A DNA stretch of 64,000 nt. Origin: JAODBQ01 sp047602055. Lineage in GTDB: Bacteria; Actinomycetota; Acidimicrobiia; Acidimicrobiales; Ilumatobacteraceae. Position 1 is the first letter of the stretch; each line of letters begins with the position of its first letter. This document shows, one piece after another, positions 29,510-37,035 of this stretch. The notes beneath the pieces were generated by a model. The model was not told the origin of the DNA, did no database searches, and saw only the letters and a list, made by a program, of their open reading frames with translations. The position numbers were made by a program, and so were the translations under genes. The DNA lies in NCBI GenBank assembly GCA_047602055.1, contig JASGIG010000001.1, positions 1,178,001-1,242,000 of the forward strand, read 5' to 3'.

Positions 29510-29944
29510 TCAGCAGCTGTCGGCGACGATCGCGAGCAGGGTGCCGGTCGACGTCACCAGCTCGTCGCCCGGCAGCAGGAGCGTCGGACCGCCGGGCGCG
29601 GCGGGCACGGCGTGCTCGTCACCGTCGCGGCGGCGGATCGTGCCGTTGCGCGAGCCGAGGTCACGGCACAGCGTCGCCCCGCCGGCGCGCCACACGCTGA
29701 CGTGGCGGCGCGACACCGTGGGGTCGTCGACGGCGAGGTCCACCGCCGCCGCGGACGAGCGCCTGCCGATGGTCACGGTCCGCTGCTCCACGCTGACGGT
29801 CGAACCGTCCGGGCCGCGCACCACGACGTCCACCGCGATCGCCGGCGTCGGCGACAACGAATCCGGTGGCCCGACGGTGGCGAGGGCAGCGCCGGACGTG
29901 CCGATCCGCTCGGCGAGCTCGGCGGCCAGCGCCGAGCCGGGCAT
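29510..29944 (-). CDS. Small FHA-domain protein
   Basis: A 144-residue protein with a C-terminal FHA phosphothreonine-binding domain: VTIGRRSSAAAVDLAVDD, PTVSRRHVSVWR and LCRDLGSRNGTIRRRDG, with the conserved Arg, Ser-Arg-Arg-His and Asn-Gly-Thr. The first ~40 residues are a low-complexity lead-in. ATG 29944 overlaps the upstream stop codon (ATGA). It follows the small WXG-like gene and precedes eccC. I infer recruitment of phosphorylated components to the secretion complex. Confidence 0.85.
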   Translation of the reverse strand: MPGSALAAELAERIGTSGAALATVGPPDSLSPTPAIAVDVVVRGPDGSTVSVEQRTVTIGRRSSAAAVDLAVDDPTVSRRHVSVWRAGGATLCRDLGSRNGTIRRRDGDEHAVPAAPGGPTLLLPGDELVTSTGTLLAIVADSC

Positions 29945-30228
29945 CAGCCGTCGCCGTTCAGCTGGCTGGTCAGCTTGTCGTCGGTCGCCGTGAAGCTCTC
30001 GTCGATCGCCTGCAGCGCGCTCGCCACCGCGTCGAGCGTGTCGGCGACCTGGCCGCGGCGCTTGTCCCACTTGCCCATGAAGTCGCCGAGCGCGTCGTCG
30101 ACCCTGCCGTCGCTGTCGATCGTCCCCTTGAGGTTGCCGCCGCCGCGCAGGCGCCCCGCGGTGTCGTCGACGTTGCCCTTCAGCGTGCGGACGTAGTCGA
30201 GCTGGATGTGGATCTTCCCGGCGGCCAT
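29944..30228 (-). CDS. Small WXG100-like helical protein
   Basis: A 94-residue protein, MAAGKIHIQLDYVRTLKGNV, with two predicted amphipathic helices and a turn containing FMGKWDKRRGQ (W-D rather than W-x-G), ending DDKLTSQLNGDG. Its C-terminus closely resembles that of the WXG100 protein at 32548-32838 (DDKLASQLG). Coupled by ATGA overlaps to both neighbours. Likely a type VII secretion substrate or chaperone partner. Confidence 0.7.
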   Translation of the reverse strand: MAAGKIHIQLDYVRTLKGNVDDTAGRLRGGGNLKGTIDSDGRVDDALGDFMGKWDKRRGQVADTLDAVASALQAIDESFTATDDKLTSQLNGDG

Positions 30229-31013
30229 CAGGCGTCCCCGGTCTCGTCGGGGCCGTCGTCGTACGGTGCCGTGTTGAACACCGTCGGGTCGCCCGGGCGG
30301 AAGAACGTGACGGTGTGGGCCAGCTGCAGGAACAGGTCGCTGAACGCCGGGGCCAGCTCGACGTTCGTCGTCGTGAACTGCAGCATGCCGATCACGTCGC
30401 CGGCGGTGCCGATCGGCGTCATGTACGTCTCGCCGAACCAGCGCTCGACGCGCGACTGCAGCTTCGTCGACTCGTACAGGCGGCGCAGGCGCACGGACCT
30501 GCCGGCGCCGAGCGTGCACACCTCCGGCGGGCGGATGTCGGTGATCCGGGCGAGGTCGTTGCCCGACGACCGCGTGCCGAACGCCCCGAACAGGACCGGG
30601 ATCGACAGGCGCATGTCGGTGCCGAGCTGGCGTTTGGTCAGCACGGAGAACGTGCACACGCACATCAGCCACTCGCTGTTCGCCTCGACCTGTTCGACGC
30701 CGTCGCGGCGGGCCTTCTCGAACGACGCAGCGGCGAACGTGACGCCCTCGTCGGTCAGCTCGGCGTGCACCCGCTGCAGGAGCAGCTCGCAGCGGCGCTG
30801 GTCGGTCCGGCTCATCCCGTCGGCGCGCCACTTTCGGCGCAGGCCGTCGACGGCGTGGTCGAAGTCGTTGCGCTGCAACGGCAGCTGCAGCCAGTGCTCG
30901 GGCAGGGCGATGCCGAACGAGTCGATCTCCTCGTCGACGAACGACTCGGCCGACGTGTCGGTGGTGTCGGTGGTGGTGGTGGCGGTGTCGGTGGTGGTGG
31001 CGGTGGCGTTCAT
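30228..31013 (-). CDS. Type VII cluster-associated protein of unknown function
   Basis: A 261-residue protein with a Thr/Asp-rich start (TATTTDTATTTTDTTDTSAE), then a folded region with FGIALPEHWLQLPLQRNDFD, CELLLQRVHAELTDEGVTFA and WFGETYMTPIGTAGDVIGML. No signal peptide or membrane helix is seen. Coupled by 4-bp overlaps to the genes on both sides. I do not recognise a domain; the tight coupling suggests a dedicated chaperone or accessory of the larger upstream protein. Confidence 0.6.
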   Translation of the reverse strand: MNATATTTDTATTTTDTTDTSAESFVDEEIDSFGIALPEHWLQLPLQRNDFDHAVDGLRRKWRADGMSRTDQRRCELLLQRVHAELTDEGVTFAAASFEKARRDGVEQVEANSEWLMCVCTFSVLTKRQLGTDMRLSIPVLFGAFGTRSSGNDLARITDIRPPEVCTLGAGRSVRLRRLYESTKLQSRVERWFGETYMTPIGTAGDVIGMLQFTTTNVELAPAFSDLFLQLAHTVTFFRPGDPTVFNTAPYDDGPDETGDA

Positions 31014-32440
31014 CGTGTGAGCGGGATCTCCATGACGTTGAGCCATTGGCTGCCCGACGGCAGCGTGAAGTACGGGCGGGACTGGTCCGGGTCCATCGTC
31101 CGCGTGATGTCGTCGGTGCTCGGCCCGTCGGTGGCGCTCTGGTAGCCCTGGTACGCGCCGTTGAGGGCGTCGTGACCGTCGCCGAGGGCATGTTCGCCGG
31201 CCTTCAGGTAGAAGCGGGTCATCGTGCCGTTGGTGACGTAGCGCAGCGCCGGTCGGCTGCCGCGGGTGATCACGGTCGTGTCCGGGACGATGTGGTAGCG
31301 GCGCAGCAGCTTCTCCATGCTCTTCTGCTGGCTCCGGCTGAGGGACTCGCCCTCGTGGGCCAGGAACCGTTGGCGGTCGGCGAGCAGCTGCTTCGTCTTG
31401 GCCAGCTCCGTCGCCGGCTTGCCGGCGCGCATCAGTTCGTCGGCCCCCTTGAAGTCCTTGCCGGCGAGCACGACGTCGAGGGCGTCGAAGGCCAGATCGG
31501 TGAGGGAGATGCGCTCGCCGGTCTCCGGGTTCGGGGTGTTCGTCGCGTAGAGGATCCCGTCGACGGCGAACTTGGCCACCGACAGCACGAGGATCACCAG
31601 GAACAGCTGCGGGCAGACGAACAGGACGACGATCGACAGGATCGTGATGACCTTGTCGAGCAGGTCGCGAAACGCCCACAGGGCCCTCGCCCAGTCACCG
31701 TGGGCGACCGCGTCGATCAGGTTGACGAGGTCTTCGAGGCCGGTGACGTCGTAGACCCACTTGAGGACCTCGAACGCCGCCTCGCAGAACGAGTCGAACC
31801 AGCCCGGGTCGCTCAGCGAGTGCAGGTCGATGTCGCCCAGGTCGCCGGCCGTCTTGTCGGAGAGCGTGCGCTCGTTGCCGCGCAGCTCGGTCCAGGTGGT
31901 CTTGAACGCGGCGAGCTCGCCGCGCAGCGACGACAGCTGCGACTGGCAGTCGGTGACGTCGTTCGCCGCGTCGGTGTGCCGGCCCTCCAGGTCGGATCGG
32001 GACGGGTCGTCGGGGTCGGCACCGTCGAGCTGGGTCTTCAGCTCGTTCGCCGTGGACGTCGCCGAGGTCAGGTTCGACTGCGCCGTCTTGCAGTCGTTCC
32101 ACTTCGTGGTCGCCTTGGCCAGCGTGGTGTTCGCGGCCGTGCGGTACGACTCGAGCGTCGTCGCGTGGTTCGTGAAGATCATCGCCGCGTCCCCGCTCAC
32201 CTGGGGCAGGGAGTCGAGCCGGTCGGACACCTCGTCGACGAAGCGGCGCAAGGGCCCGGTCACCGCGCCCTGGATCTGCTCGATGCCGCCGTCGGACATG
32301 ATGCTCTTGAACGTGTCGATGATCGTCTGGGCGTCGTCGTGCATCGTCGTGAAGCTCGTCGCGACGCTGGTGAACTCGCAGGGCAGGCCGCGCACGGGCG
32401 GGCCGTCGAGCTCGGGGAAGATGTCGGTCCAGGTGGTCAT
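31010..32440 (-). CDS. Large T7SS-substrate-like protein with coiled coil and membrane segment
   Basis: A 476-residue protein. Residues 1-190 are long helices (IQGAVTGPLRRFVDEVSDRL, TATSTANELK-type heptads) resembling the N-terminal domains of large type VII substrates. Near residue 265-300 VITILSIVVLFVCPQLFLVI forms a membrane segment. The C-terminal ~120 residues (KSMEKLLRRYHIVPDTTVIT, RYVTNGTMTRFYLKAGEHAL) are a small soluble domain of unknown role. It overlaps the next gene by 4 bp. Could be an effector, a pore-forming element or a structural partner. Confidence 0.65.
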   Translation of the reverse strand: MTTWTDIFPELDGPPVRGLPCEFTSVATSFTTMHDDAQTIIDTFKSIMSDGGIEQIQGAVTGPLRRFVDEVSDRLDSLPQVSGDAAMIFTNHATTLESYRTAANTTLAKATTKWNDCKTAQSNLTSATSTANELKTQLDGADPDDPSRSDLEGRHTDAANDVTDCQSQLSSLRGELAAFKTTWTELRGNERTLSDKTAGDLGDIDLHSLSDPGWFDSFCEAAFEVLKWVYDVTGLEDLVNLIDAVAHGDWARALWAFRDLLDKVITILSIVVLFVCPQLFLVILVLSVAKFAVDGILYATNTPNPETGERISLTDLAFDALDVVLAGKDFKGADELMRAGKPATELAKTKQLLADRQRFLAHEGESLSRSQQKSMEKLLRRYHIVPDTTVITRGSRPALRYVTNGTMTRFYLKAGEHALGDGHDALNGAYQGYQSATDGPSTDDITRTMDPDQSRPYFTLPSGSQWLNVMEIPLTR

Positions 32441-32547
32441 CGTGTGTTCCGCTGTCTGTGCTCGGGAGGTGGACGTTCGGGAGGGCGGTGGTGCCCGGCG
32501 CACGGACGGGAGACGTGAGCCGGGCCACCCCGCCGGCCGCGGGCTGG

Positions 32548-32838
32548 TCAGCCCAGCTGGCTGGCGAGCTTGTCGTCGGTCTCCTCGATCGCGTCGGCGG
32601 CGCTGTCGAGGAACTTGCCGAGCCCGTCGAGGGCGTCCATCAGGTCGTGGGCGCTCTTGTCCCAGTCGGTGTACTTCGTGTCCCAGGCGTCGGCCGTCTT
32701 GCCGCGGAAGGCGTCGGCGAGCGGGGCCAGCTTGCTCTTCAGCGACTTGAACGAGTCCTGCGCGTCCTGCGCCGCGCTGGTCACCGAGCTCGCCGCATCG
32801 CGGGCGTCGGCTGCCTTGAGGAGGATCTCACCAGACAT
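32548..32838 (-). CDS. WXG100-family protein
   Basis: A 96-residue helical-hairpin protein: EILLKAADARDAASSVTSAA, turn TADAWDTKYTDWDKSAHDLM, C-terminus AADAIEETDDKLASQLG. The length and paired-helix pattern fit the WXG100/ESAT-6 superfamily although the turn reads W-D-T. ATG 32838 has AAAGG about 9 nt upstream. It lies at the head of the secretion sub-cluster, 107 bp before the large substrate-like gene, and is probably exported with it. Confidence 0.8.
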   Translation of the reverse strand: MSGEILLKAADARDAASSVTSAAQDAQDSFKSLKSKLAPLADAFRGKTADAWDTKYTDWDKSAHDLMDALDGLGKFLDSAADAIEETDDKLASQLG

Positions 32839-32936
32839 CTGTGTGGTGCCTTTCGTGTTGCCGGCGGGCCGGGTGCGCCGCCACACGTCAAGGTATGGAC
32901 GCGCCGTCACAGCGTCGACGGGGAGCAATCCCCCTG

Positions 32937-33078
32937 TTCGACGCTCGATTCGCTCGCTCATCTCGGTCGAGCTTCGAGGAGCGGCCTGCGGCCGCACCCA
33001 GCTGGCAGTGCGCCTCACGCACAGCGAGTCGGCGCACGGCGGAGGGGATCGCGGAGCGCCCTCTCCGCACCACCCCCA
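32937..33078 (-). repeat. Dispersed repeat family C, copy 3 (inverted)
   Basis: Reverse copy containing TTCGACGCTCGATTCGCTCG, CGAGCTTCGAGGAGCGGCC and GCGCCTCACGCACAGCGAG. Fills the 276-bp gap between the FHA/HTH gene stop and the WXG100 start. Confidence 0.85.
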
Positions 33079-33114
33079 CCGCCGTTCAGGGCGGTGCCAA
33101 CGCGTCGTCTCAGC

Positions 33115-33849
33115 TCAGTTGCGGGCGGCGTCGAGGAGGGGGAGGTCGTCGGGGGTGACGACGCCGGCGTGGAGGGCGTGGTCGACGAGGCGCAGGCGGC
33201 GGTCGCGGGCCAGTGCGTCCGTCGAGCCACGCAGGCCGGACACGCCGTGGGCGGCGAACTTGACGCACAGGCCGTCGAGCTTGCGGTTGTACTTGGTGAT
33301 CGTCCAGCCGAGGCTCGACGCGATCTGGCGGTTCGTCGGCAGGTCGAGCACCGCCGCCGGGTCGCGCAGCTGGGCCTCGGCGAGGGCGACGAGCAGCAGC
33401 CGCTGCTCCGCGGACATCGGCAGCGACGACGCCGTCGTGGTCACCTCGGCCGACCAGCCGGGATCGACGTCGTCATCGTCGTCGTCCGCGTCGGCCGGAT
33501 CGGCGGCCTCGTCGCGCAGCACGTCGACGAGCAGCTCGTAGGTCGCGCCACCGGCCTCGAAGCCGACCGACGCGCTGTCGAAGCTGATCACCGTCGTCGC
33601 CCCCGGGGCGAGCCTGGTGAACGACGGGCTCTTCGCGTCGCTCATCGTGATCGGGATCGACGAGCCGAGGTTGGCCAGCCACCACCAGCCGGCGTTCGAC
33701 ACGAAGCGGCCGAGGACACGGTGCAGGTAGCGGTTCTCGTCGACGACGAGGTCGGCGGCCCGGCCGAACGTCAGCTCCTCGCCCGGCGACAGCAGGCGCT
33801 GCTCGCCGAGGAACTCCACCGCCAGCTGCGGTCCGCCGTTCTCACTCAT
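33115..33849 (-). CDS. FHA protein with C-terminal winged-helix-like domain
   Basis: A 244-residue protein. Residues 5-70 form an FHA-like fold (LTFGRAADLVVDENRYLHRV, LANLGSSIPITM), a short acidic linker follows near 140-150, and residues 165-215 (LPTNRQIASSLGWTITKYNR, then KLDGLCVKFAAHGVSGLRG) look like a winged helix-turn-helix. I infer a phospho-dependent DNA- or partner-binding regulator of the locus. Its start overlaps the upstream gene's stop by 8 bp. Confidence 0.7.
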   Translation of the reverse strand: MSENGGPQLAVEFLGEQRLLSPGEELTFGRAADLVVDENRYLHRVLGRFVSNAGWWWLANLGSSIPITMSDAKSPSFTRLAPGATTVISFDSASVGFEAGGATYELLVDVLRDEAADPADADDDDDDVDPGWSAEVTTTASSLPMSAEQRLLLVALAEAQLRDPAAVLDLPTNRQIASSLGWTITKYNRKLDGLCVKFAAHGVSGLRGSTDALARDRRLRLVDHALHAGVVTPDDLPLLDAARN

Positions 33850-35092
33850 GTCGTGGCACCACCTGGATCTTCGTCGGCCCGCCGAGGAACAGGGTGTCGC
33901 CCGGTGCCAGCTCGTGCGGCAGCCACGGCTCCAGCAGCGCCGGCTCGCCGCCGGGCGGGGCGACGGCCGTCCCGCCGGTCGTGCCGCAGTCGATCGCCAG
34001 CAGCGTCCAACCGTCGACGGTGACGACGACGTGCGTGCGCGACACCGTGGCGTCGCCGACGGTGACGAGCGTGCCGGGCTCGTCGAGCCGCGCCGCGTCG
34101 CTCGACGGTGTCCGCCCGAGGACGACGGGACCGGCGACGTCGACGGCGCGGCCGTCACCGAGGACCAGCGTCGCCAGCGCCGGTTGGGGCACGGTCTCGA
34201 CGGGTGTGGACGGCGGGAGGTAGTGCTCGCAGACCCGGCAGCGGGTGCGCAGCGGCGGGTTGAGATGGTCCTGGTCGCAACGCCGGGCCTGGACGAAGCG
34301 GGTCAGCGGCCCGGGTTCGTCGGGCGCGGCGACGACCGGCTCGGGGGTGGCGCCGACGAGGGCGCCGGCGTCGAGGGTCACCTCCGGATCGAACGCCTCG
34401 TCCACCGTCGAGGTCGGAGTCGGAGTCGGAGTCGGGGTCGGGGTCGGCAGCGGGGCCGGTGCCGGTGCGGCCTCGACGGGCGGTGCGGCCGGGCGTTCCA
34501 GCCGTGGCTCGGACAGCTGCAGGCTGTCGTCCATCCACGCCCCGCCGGCGTCGCGCAACACGTCCCAGGAGGACGAACCCGGCGGTGGCGGCGCCGGTAC
34601 GGGCGTTTCGACCGGCCGCTCACGGATCGGCTGGATCGACGGCGACAGCAGCGTCACGCGGAAGCCGCCGGCCGGGACGATCCCGGCGGCGAGATCCGTG
34701 CCCGGCACCGGCTGGTCGCCGAGGCGCACCTCGGCACGTTCGCCGACGCGCGTCGCCCGGTGCTCCACCCACGTCGGCATCCCGGCGCCACTCAGCCGGG
34801 GGACGGAGGCCAGATCGCTGACGAGCGTGAGGTCGCCGAACACGACGAGGTGGGCGGCGCCGCTCCACGCCACCGCGGCGAACGAGCCGACCTCCAGCCG
34901 TTGATCGACGGCGTGGTCGAGCACCGCCGCCAGCGCGGCGTCCGCGTCGGCGGCGTCGAGGAAGCGCTGCAGCGTCGCCGACCACGACGCCGCGCCGCTC
35001 GGCTCGGCGACGAACACGACCGCATCGGCCCGACGGGCCAGCAGCCCGTCGCCGGCCGCCACCTCGACCCGCCCGGCGCGCAGCACGCTCAC
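33842..35092 (-). CDS. FHA-domain protein with zinc ribbon and Pro/Thr linker
   Basis: A 416-residue protein: N-terminal ~175 residues are PP2C-/sensor-like alpha/beta (LARRADAVVFVAEPSG, AAVAWSGAAHLVVFGDLTLV); a Pro-Thr-rich linker near 215-235 (PTPTPTPTPTPTST); a zinc ribbon C-D-Q-D-H-L ... C-R-V-C near 275-293; then an FHA domain (GPVVLGRTPSSD, ATVSRTHVVVTVDG). GTG 35092 start. Neighbours a PP2C phosphatase upstream. I infer a scaffold reading Thr-phosphorylation within the cluster. Confidence 0.78.
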   Translation of the reverse strand: MSVLRAGRVEVAAGDGLLARRADAVVFVAEPSGAASWSATLQRFLDAADADAALAAVLDHAVDQRLEVGSFAAVAWSGAAHLVVFGDLTLVSDLASVPRLSGAGMPTWVEHRATRVGERAEVRLGDQPVPGTDLAAGIVPAGGFRVTLLSPSIQPIRERPVETPVPAPPPPGSSSWDVLRDAGGAWMDDSLQLSEPRLERPAAPPVEAAPAPAPLPTPTPTPTPTPTSTVDEAFDPEVTLDAGALVGATPEPVVAAPDEPGPLTRFVQARRCDQDHLNPPLRTRCRVCEHYLPPSTPVETVPQPALATLVLGDGRAVDVAGPVVLGRTPSSDAARLDEPGTLVTVGDATVSRTHVVVTVDGWTLLAIDCGTTGGTAVAPPGGEPALLEPWLPHELAPGDTLFLGGPTKIQVVPRHE

Positions 35093-35153
35093 CGGCGCCG
35101 CCCGCCCGCGAGATCCGAGCCCCAGGTGCTGGTCCGAGTCGCACGTGTTGGTT

Positions 35154-35192
35154 CGAGTCGCTGGCGCTGGACAGTGCGGCGCCTGCGACTCG
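35154..35192. repeat. Hairpin between PP2C and FHA genes
   Basis: Arms CGAGTCGCTGGCGC (35154-35167) and GCGCCTGCGACTCG (35179-35192), 13 of 14 paired, 11-nt loop. In the 139-bp gap after PP2C; no T-run follows, so a processing or attenuation hairpin is as likely as a terminator. Confidence 0.55.
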
Positions 35193-35231
35193 CACCGTCG
35201 TCTGGGACTCGGACGGCGTCGACGTCGAGCG

Positions 35232-36023
35232 TCATCGGGGGCGCTCCGAGTCGGCGAAGCGGGCGACGAGCGCGGTGGCGTCGTCGGTGCTGCCGGCGGC
35301 GACGGCGGCCTCGGTCAGCGTCTCGGCGATCTGGCGCGGCGAGCTCATCGCCGACACCGACTGCCACACGTCGGGGCCGAGGCGAGCGTGGACGCCGTCG
35401 GAGCACAGCACCAGCCGGTCGCCGGGCGAGACGGACACGTTGCGCACGCCGAAGCCGTTGACGCTGCCTGGATCACCGAGGAACACGGTCAGCGCGGCGA
35501 GCTCGGCCGGGCGCAAGCGCAGCCGGGCCGGGTCGAGGTGTGCCCGGGTCAGCTCCTGGCCGACGTTGTGGTCCGTCGTCAGCTGCACCGCGCCGTCGGC
35601 ACCGAGCCGGTAGGCCCGGACGTCGCCGAGGTGGACGACGGTGGCGCGCCCGCCGGCGACGCGCAGCGCGGCCACCGCGGCGCCGACGCGGGCGTGTCCG
35701 GCCTCCGCCGCGGCGCGGCGCAGGGCGTCGTTCGCCGCCTCGACGACCGCCCGCCAGTCGATCGCTCGCCCGGGCACGGCCAGGGCGTCGAGCAGCGTGG
35801 CGACAGCGGCTGTCGCCGCGATGGCGCCGCCCGGTCGGCCACCCATGCCGTCGGCGACGACGAACGCGCGGCGGTCGCGTTCGCCGAACGCGTCCTCGTT
35901 GACCGAGCGGGTGACGCCCTGGCGGCTGGACGCATCCCAGGCGTCGACCCGCAGCGAGCGCCCGCCGGCCAACGACCGGGCGAGGTCCGGCGGCAGCGTG
36001 TCCTCGGCGAACGTCGACGACAC
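35232..36023 (-). CDS. PP2C-family Ser/Thr protein phosphatase
   Basis: A 263-residue PP2C: SVNEDAFGERDRRAFVVADG followed by MGG (metal Asp), VHLGDVRAYRLGADG, LVLCSDGVHARLG and GSTDDATALVARF hold the metal-binding acidic residues. It removes phosphate from Ser/Thr. GTG 36023 lies 1 nt after the upstream stop. It is the likely opponent of the kinase at the head of the cluster, acting on proteins read by the FHA domains. Confidence 0.9.
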   Translation of the reverse strand: MSSTFAEDTLPPDLARSLAGGRSLRVDAWDASSRQGVTRSVNEDAFGERDRRAFVVADGMGGRPGGAIAATAAVATLLDALAVPGRAIDWRAVVEAANDALRRAAAEAGHARVGAAVAALRVAGGRATVVHLGDVRAYRLGADGAVQLTTDHNVGQELTRAHLDPARLRLRPAELAALTVFLGDPGSVNGFGVRNVSVSPGDRLVLCSDGVHARLGPDVWQSVSAMSSPRQIAETLTEAAVAAGSTDDATALVARFADSERPR

Positions 36024-36024
36024 G

Positions 36025-37035
36025 TCAGCCTCCGGGCGCCGGCGGCACCGTCTCCGCCGGGGGTTCCGGCGCGACCGTCTCGGGTGCCACCGCGGTCGTC
36101 GCCACCGCGGTCGTCGCCACCGCGGTCGTCGGTGCCACCGTGGTCGTCGCCACCGCGGTCGTCGGTGCCACCGTGGTCGTCGCCACCGCGGTCGTCGGTG
36201 CCACCGTGGTCGTGGGGGTGGCGGTGGTGGTCGGTGCTGCCGTGGTGGTCGGTGCGGCGGTGGTCGTCGGGCGAACCGTGGTCGGTGCGACGGTGGTCGT
36301 GCCGGCGAACGTCGTCGCCGGCGTCGTGCCGGACGTCGGGGTGGAGTCGTCGCCGGGCGTCGAGCCGCCACCGCTGGTTGCGACGACGATGCCGACGCCG
36401 GCGGCGACCACGACTGCGGCCGCGCCGACCACCCACCACACCCGGTTGCGGCGGGCCGGTGGCTCGTCGGCGAACGCCGCCGGTGCCGGGGTCGCCGCCG
36501 GCTTGAGCCGGGCCGGCGGCACCCATCGTTGCGGGGTCGGTGCACCCGCGCCCGCCATCGCCTGCGTCGGCGCGGCGCCGGCCGGTGCCGGTACGTCCTG
36601 GGCCGGCGGGCCGTGGCCGGGCGTCGTCCCTGTCGGTGCGGCAGCGGTGGGCACCGGCGGCGCCAGCGGCATCACCTGGGTCGGGACGCTGTCAGCGATC
36701 GGCGCGGCATCCCACTCGTCGTGCTGCCAGCGGGGCGGGGGCAGCGGCGCCGGCAGCACCGCGGTGGGATCGGTGGCCGCCTGCTCGACGTGCACGCCAT
36801 CGTGCTGCGGCGCCGACGCCGGCGTCGGCACCGTCGGGTCGTCGGCGCCCGGCCATTCGTCGACCCAGGTCCCGTCGTCCGGCGACGGTGGCGTTGACGG
36901 TGACGGTGGTGCGGCCAGCCCGCGGCGGGCTGCCTCGACGGCATCGCGTACCTGGGCGAGCAGATCGGCGTCACCACCGATGGTCCGCTCAGGGTCGAAC
37001 GTCCGGCCGTCGGCCCCGTTCCGACCCTCGCTCAC
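36025..37035 (-). CDS. Single-pass membrane protein with Thr-rich external tail
   Basis: A 336-residue protein: acidic/Pro-rich cytoplasmic part (residues 1-205), one membrane helix near 208-228 (VWWVVGAAAVVVAAGVGIVV) and a Thr/Ala/Val/Pro tail of ~105 residues built of TTTVAPTTAVA repeats. Such tails are often O-glycosylated or span the wall. GTG 37035 overlaps the transglutaminase-like stop by 4 bp. The cytoplasmic part holds Thr-rich sites (DPERTIGG) that could be phosphorylated for FHA binding; that is inference. Confidence 0.8.
   Translation of the reverse strand: MSEGRNGADGRTFDPERTIGGDADLLAQVRDAVEAARRGLAAPPSPSTPPSPDDGTWVDEWPGADDPTVPTPASAPQHDGVHVEQAATDPTAVLPAPLPPPRWQHDEWDAAPIADSVPTQVMPLAPPVPTAAAPTGTTPGHGPPAQDVPAPAGAAPTQAMAGAGAPTPQRWVPPARLKPAATPAPAAFADEPPARRNRVWWVVGAAAVVVAAGVGIVVATSGGGSTPGDDSTPTSGTTPATTFAGTTTVAPTTVRPTTTAAPTTTAAPTTTATPTTTVAPTTAVATTTVAPTTAVATTTVAPTTAVATTAVATTAVAPETVAPEPPAETVPPAPGG
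36084..36212. repeat. Tandem repeat coding the Thr-rich tail
   Basis: 15-bp units GCCACCGCGGTCGTC alternating with GGTGCCACCGTGGTCGTC, about 33 bp per period, several copies. In-frame, hence length-variable without frameshift when 33-bp units change. Confidence 0.8.
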
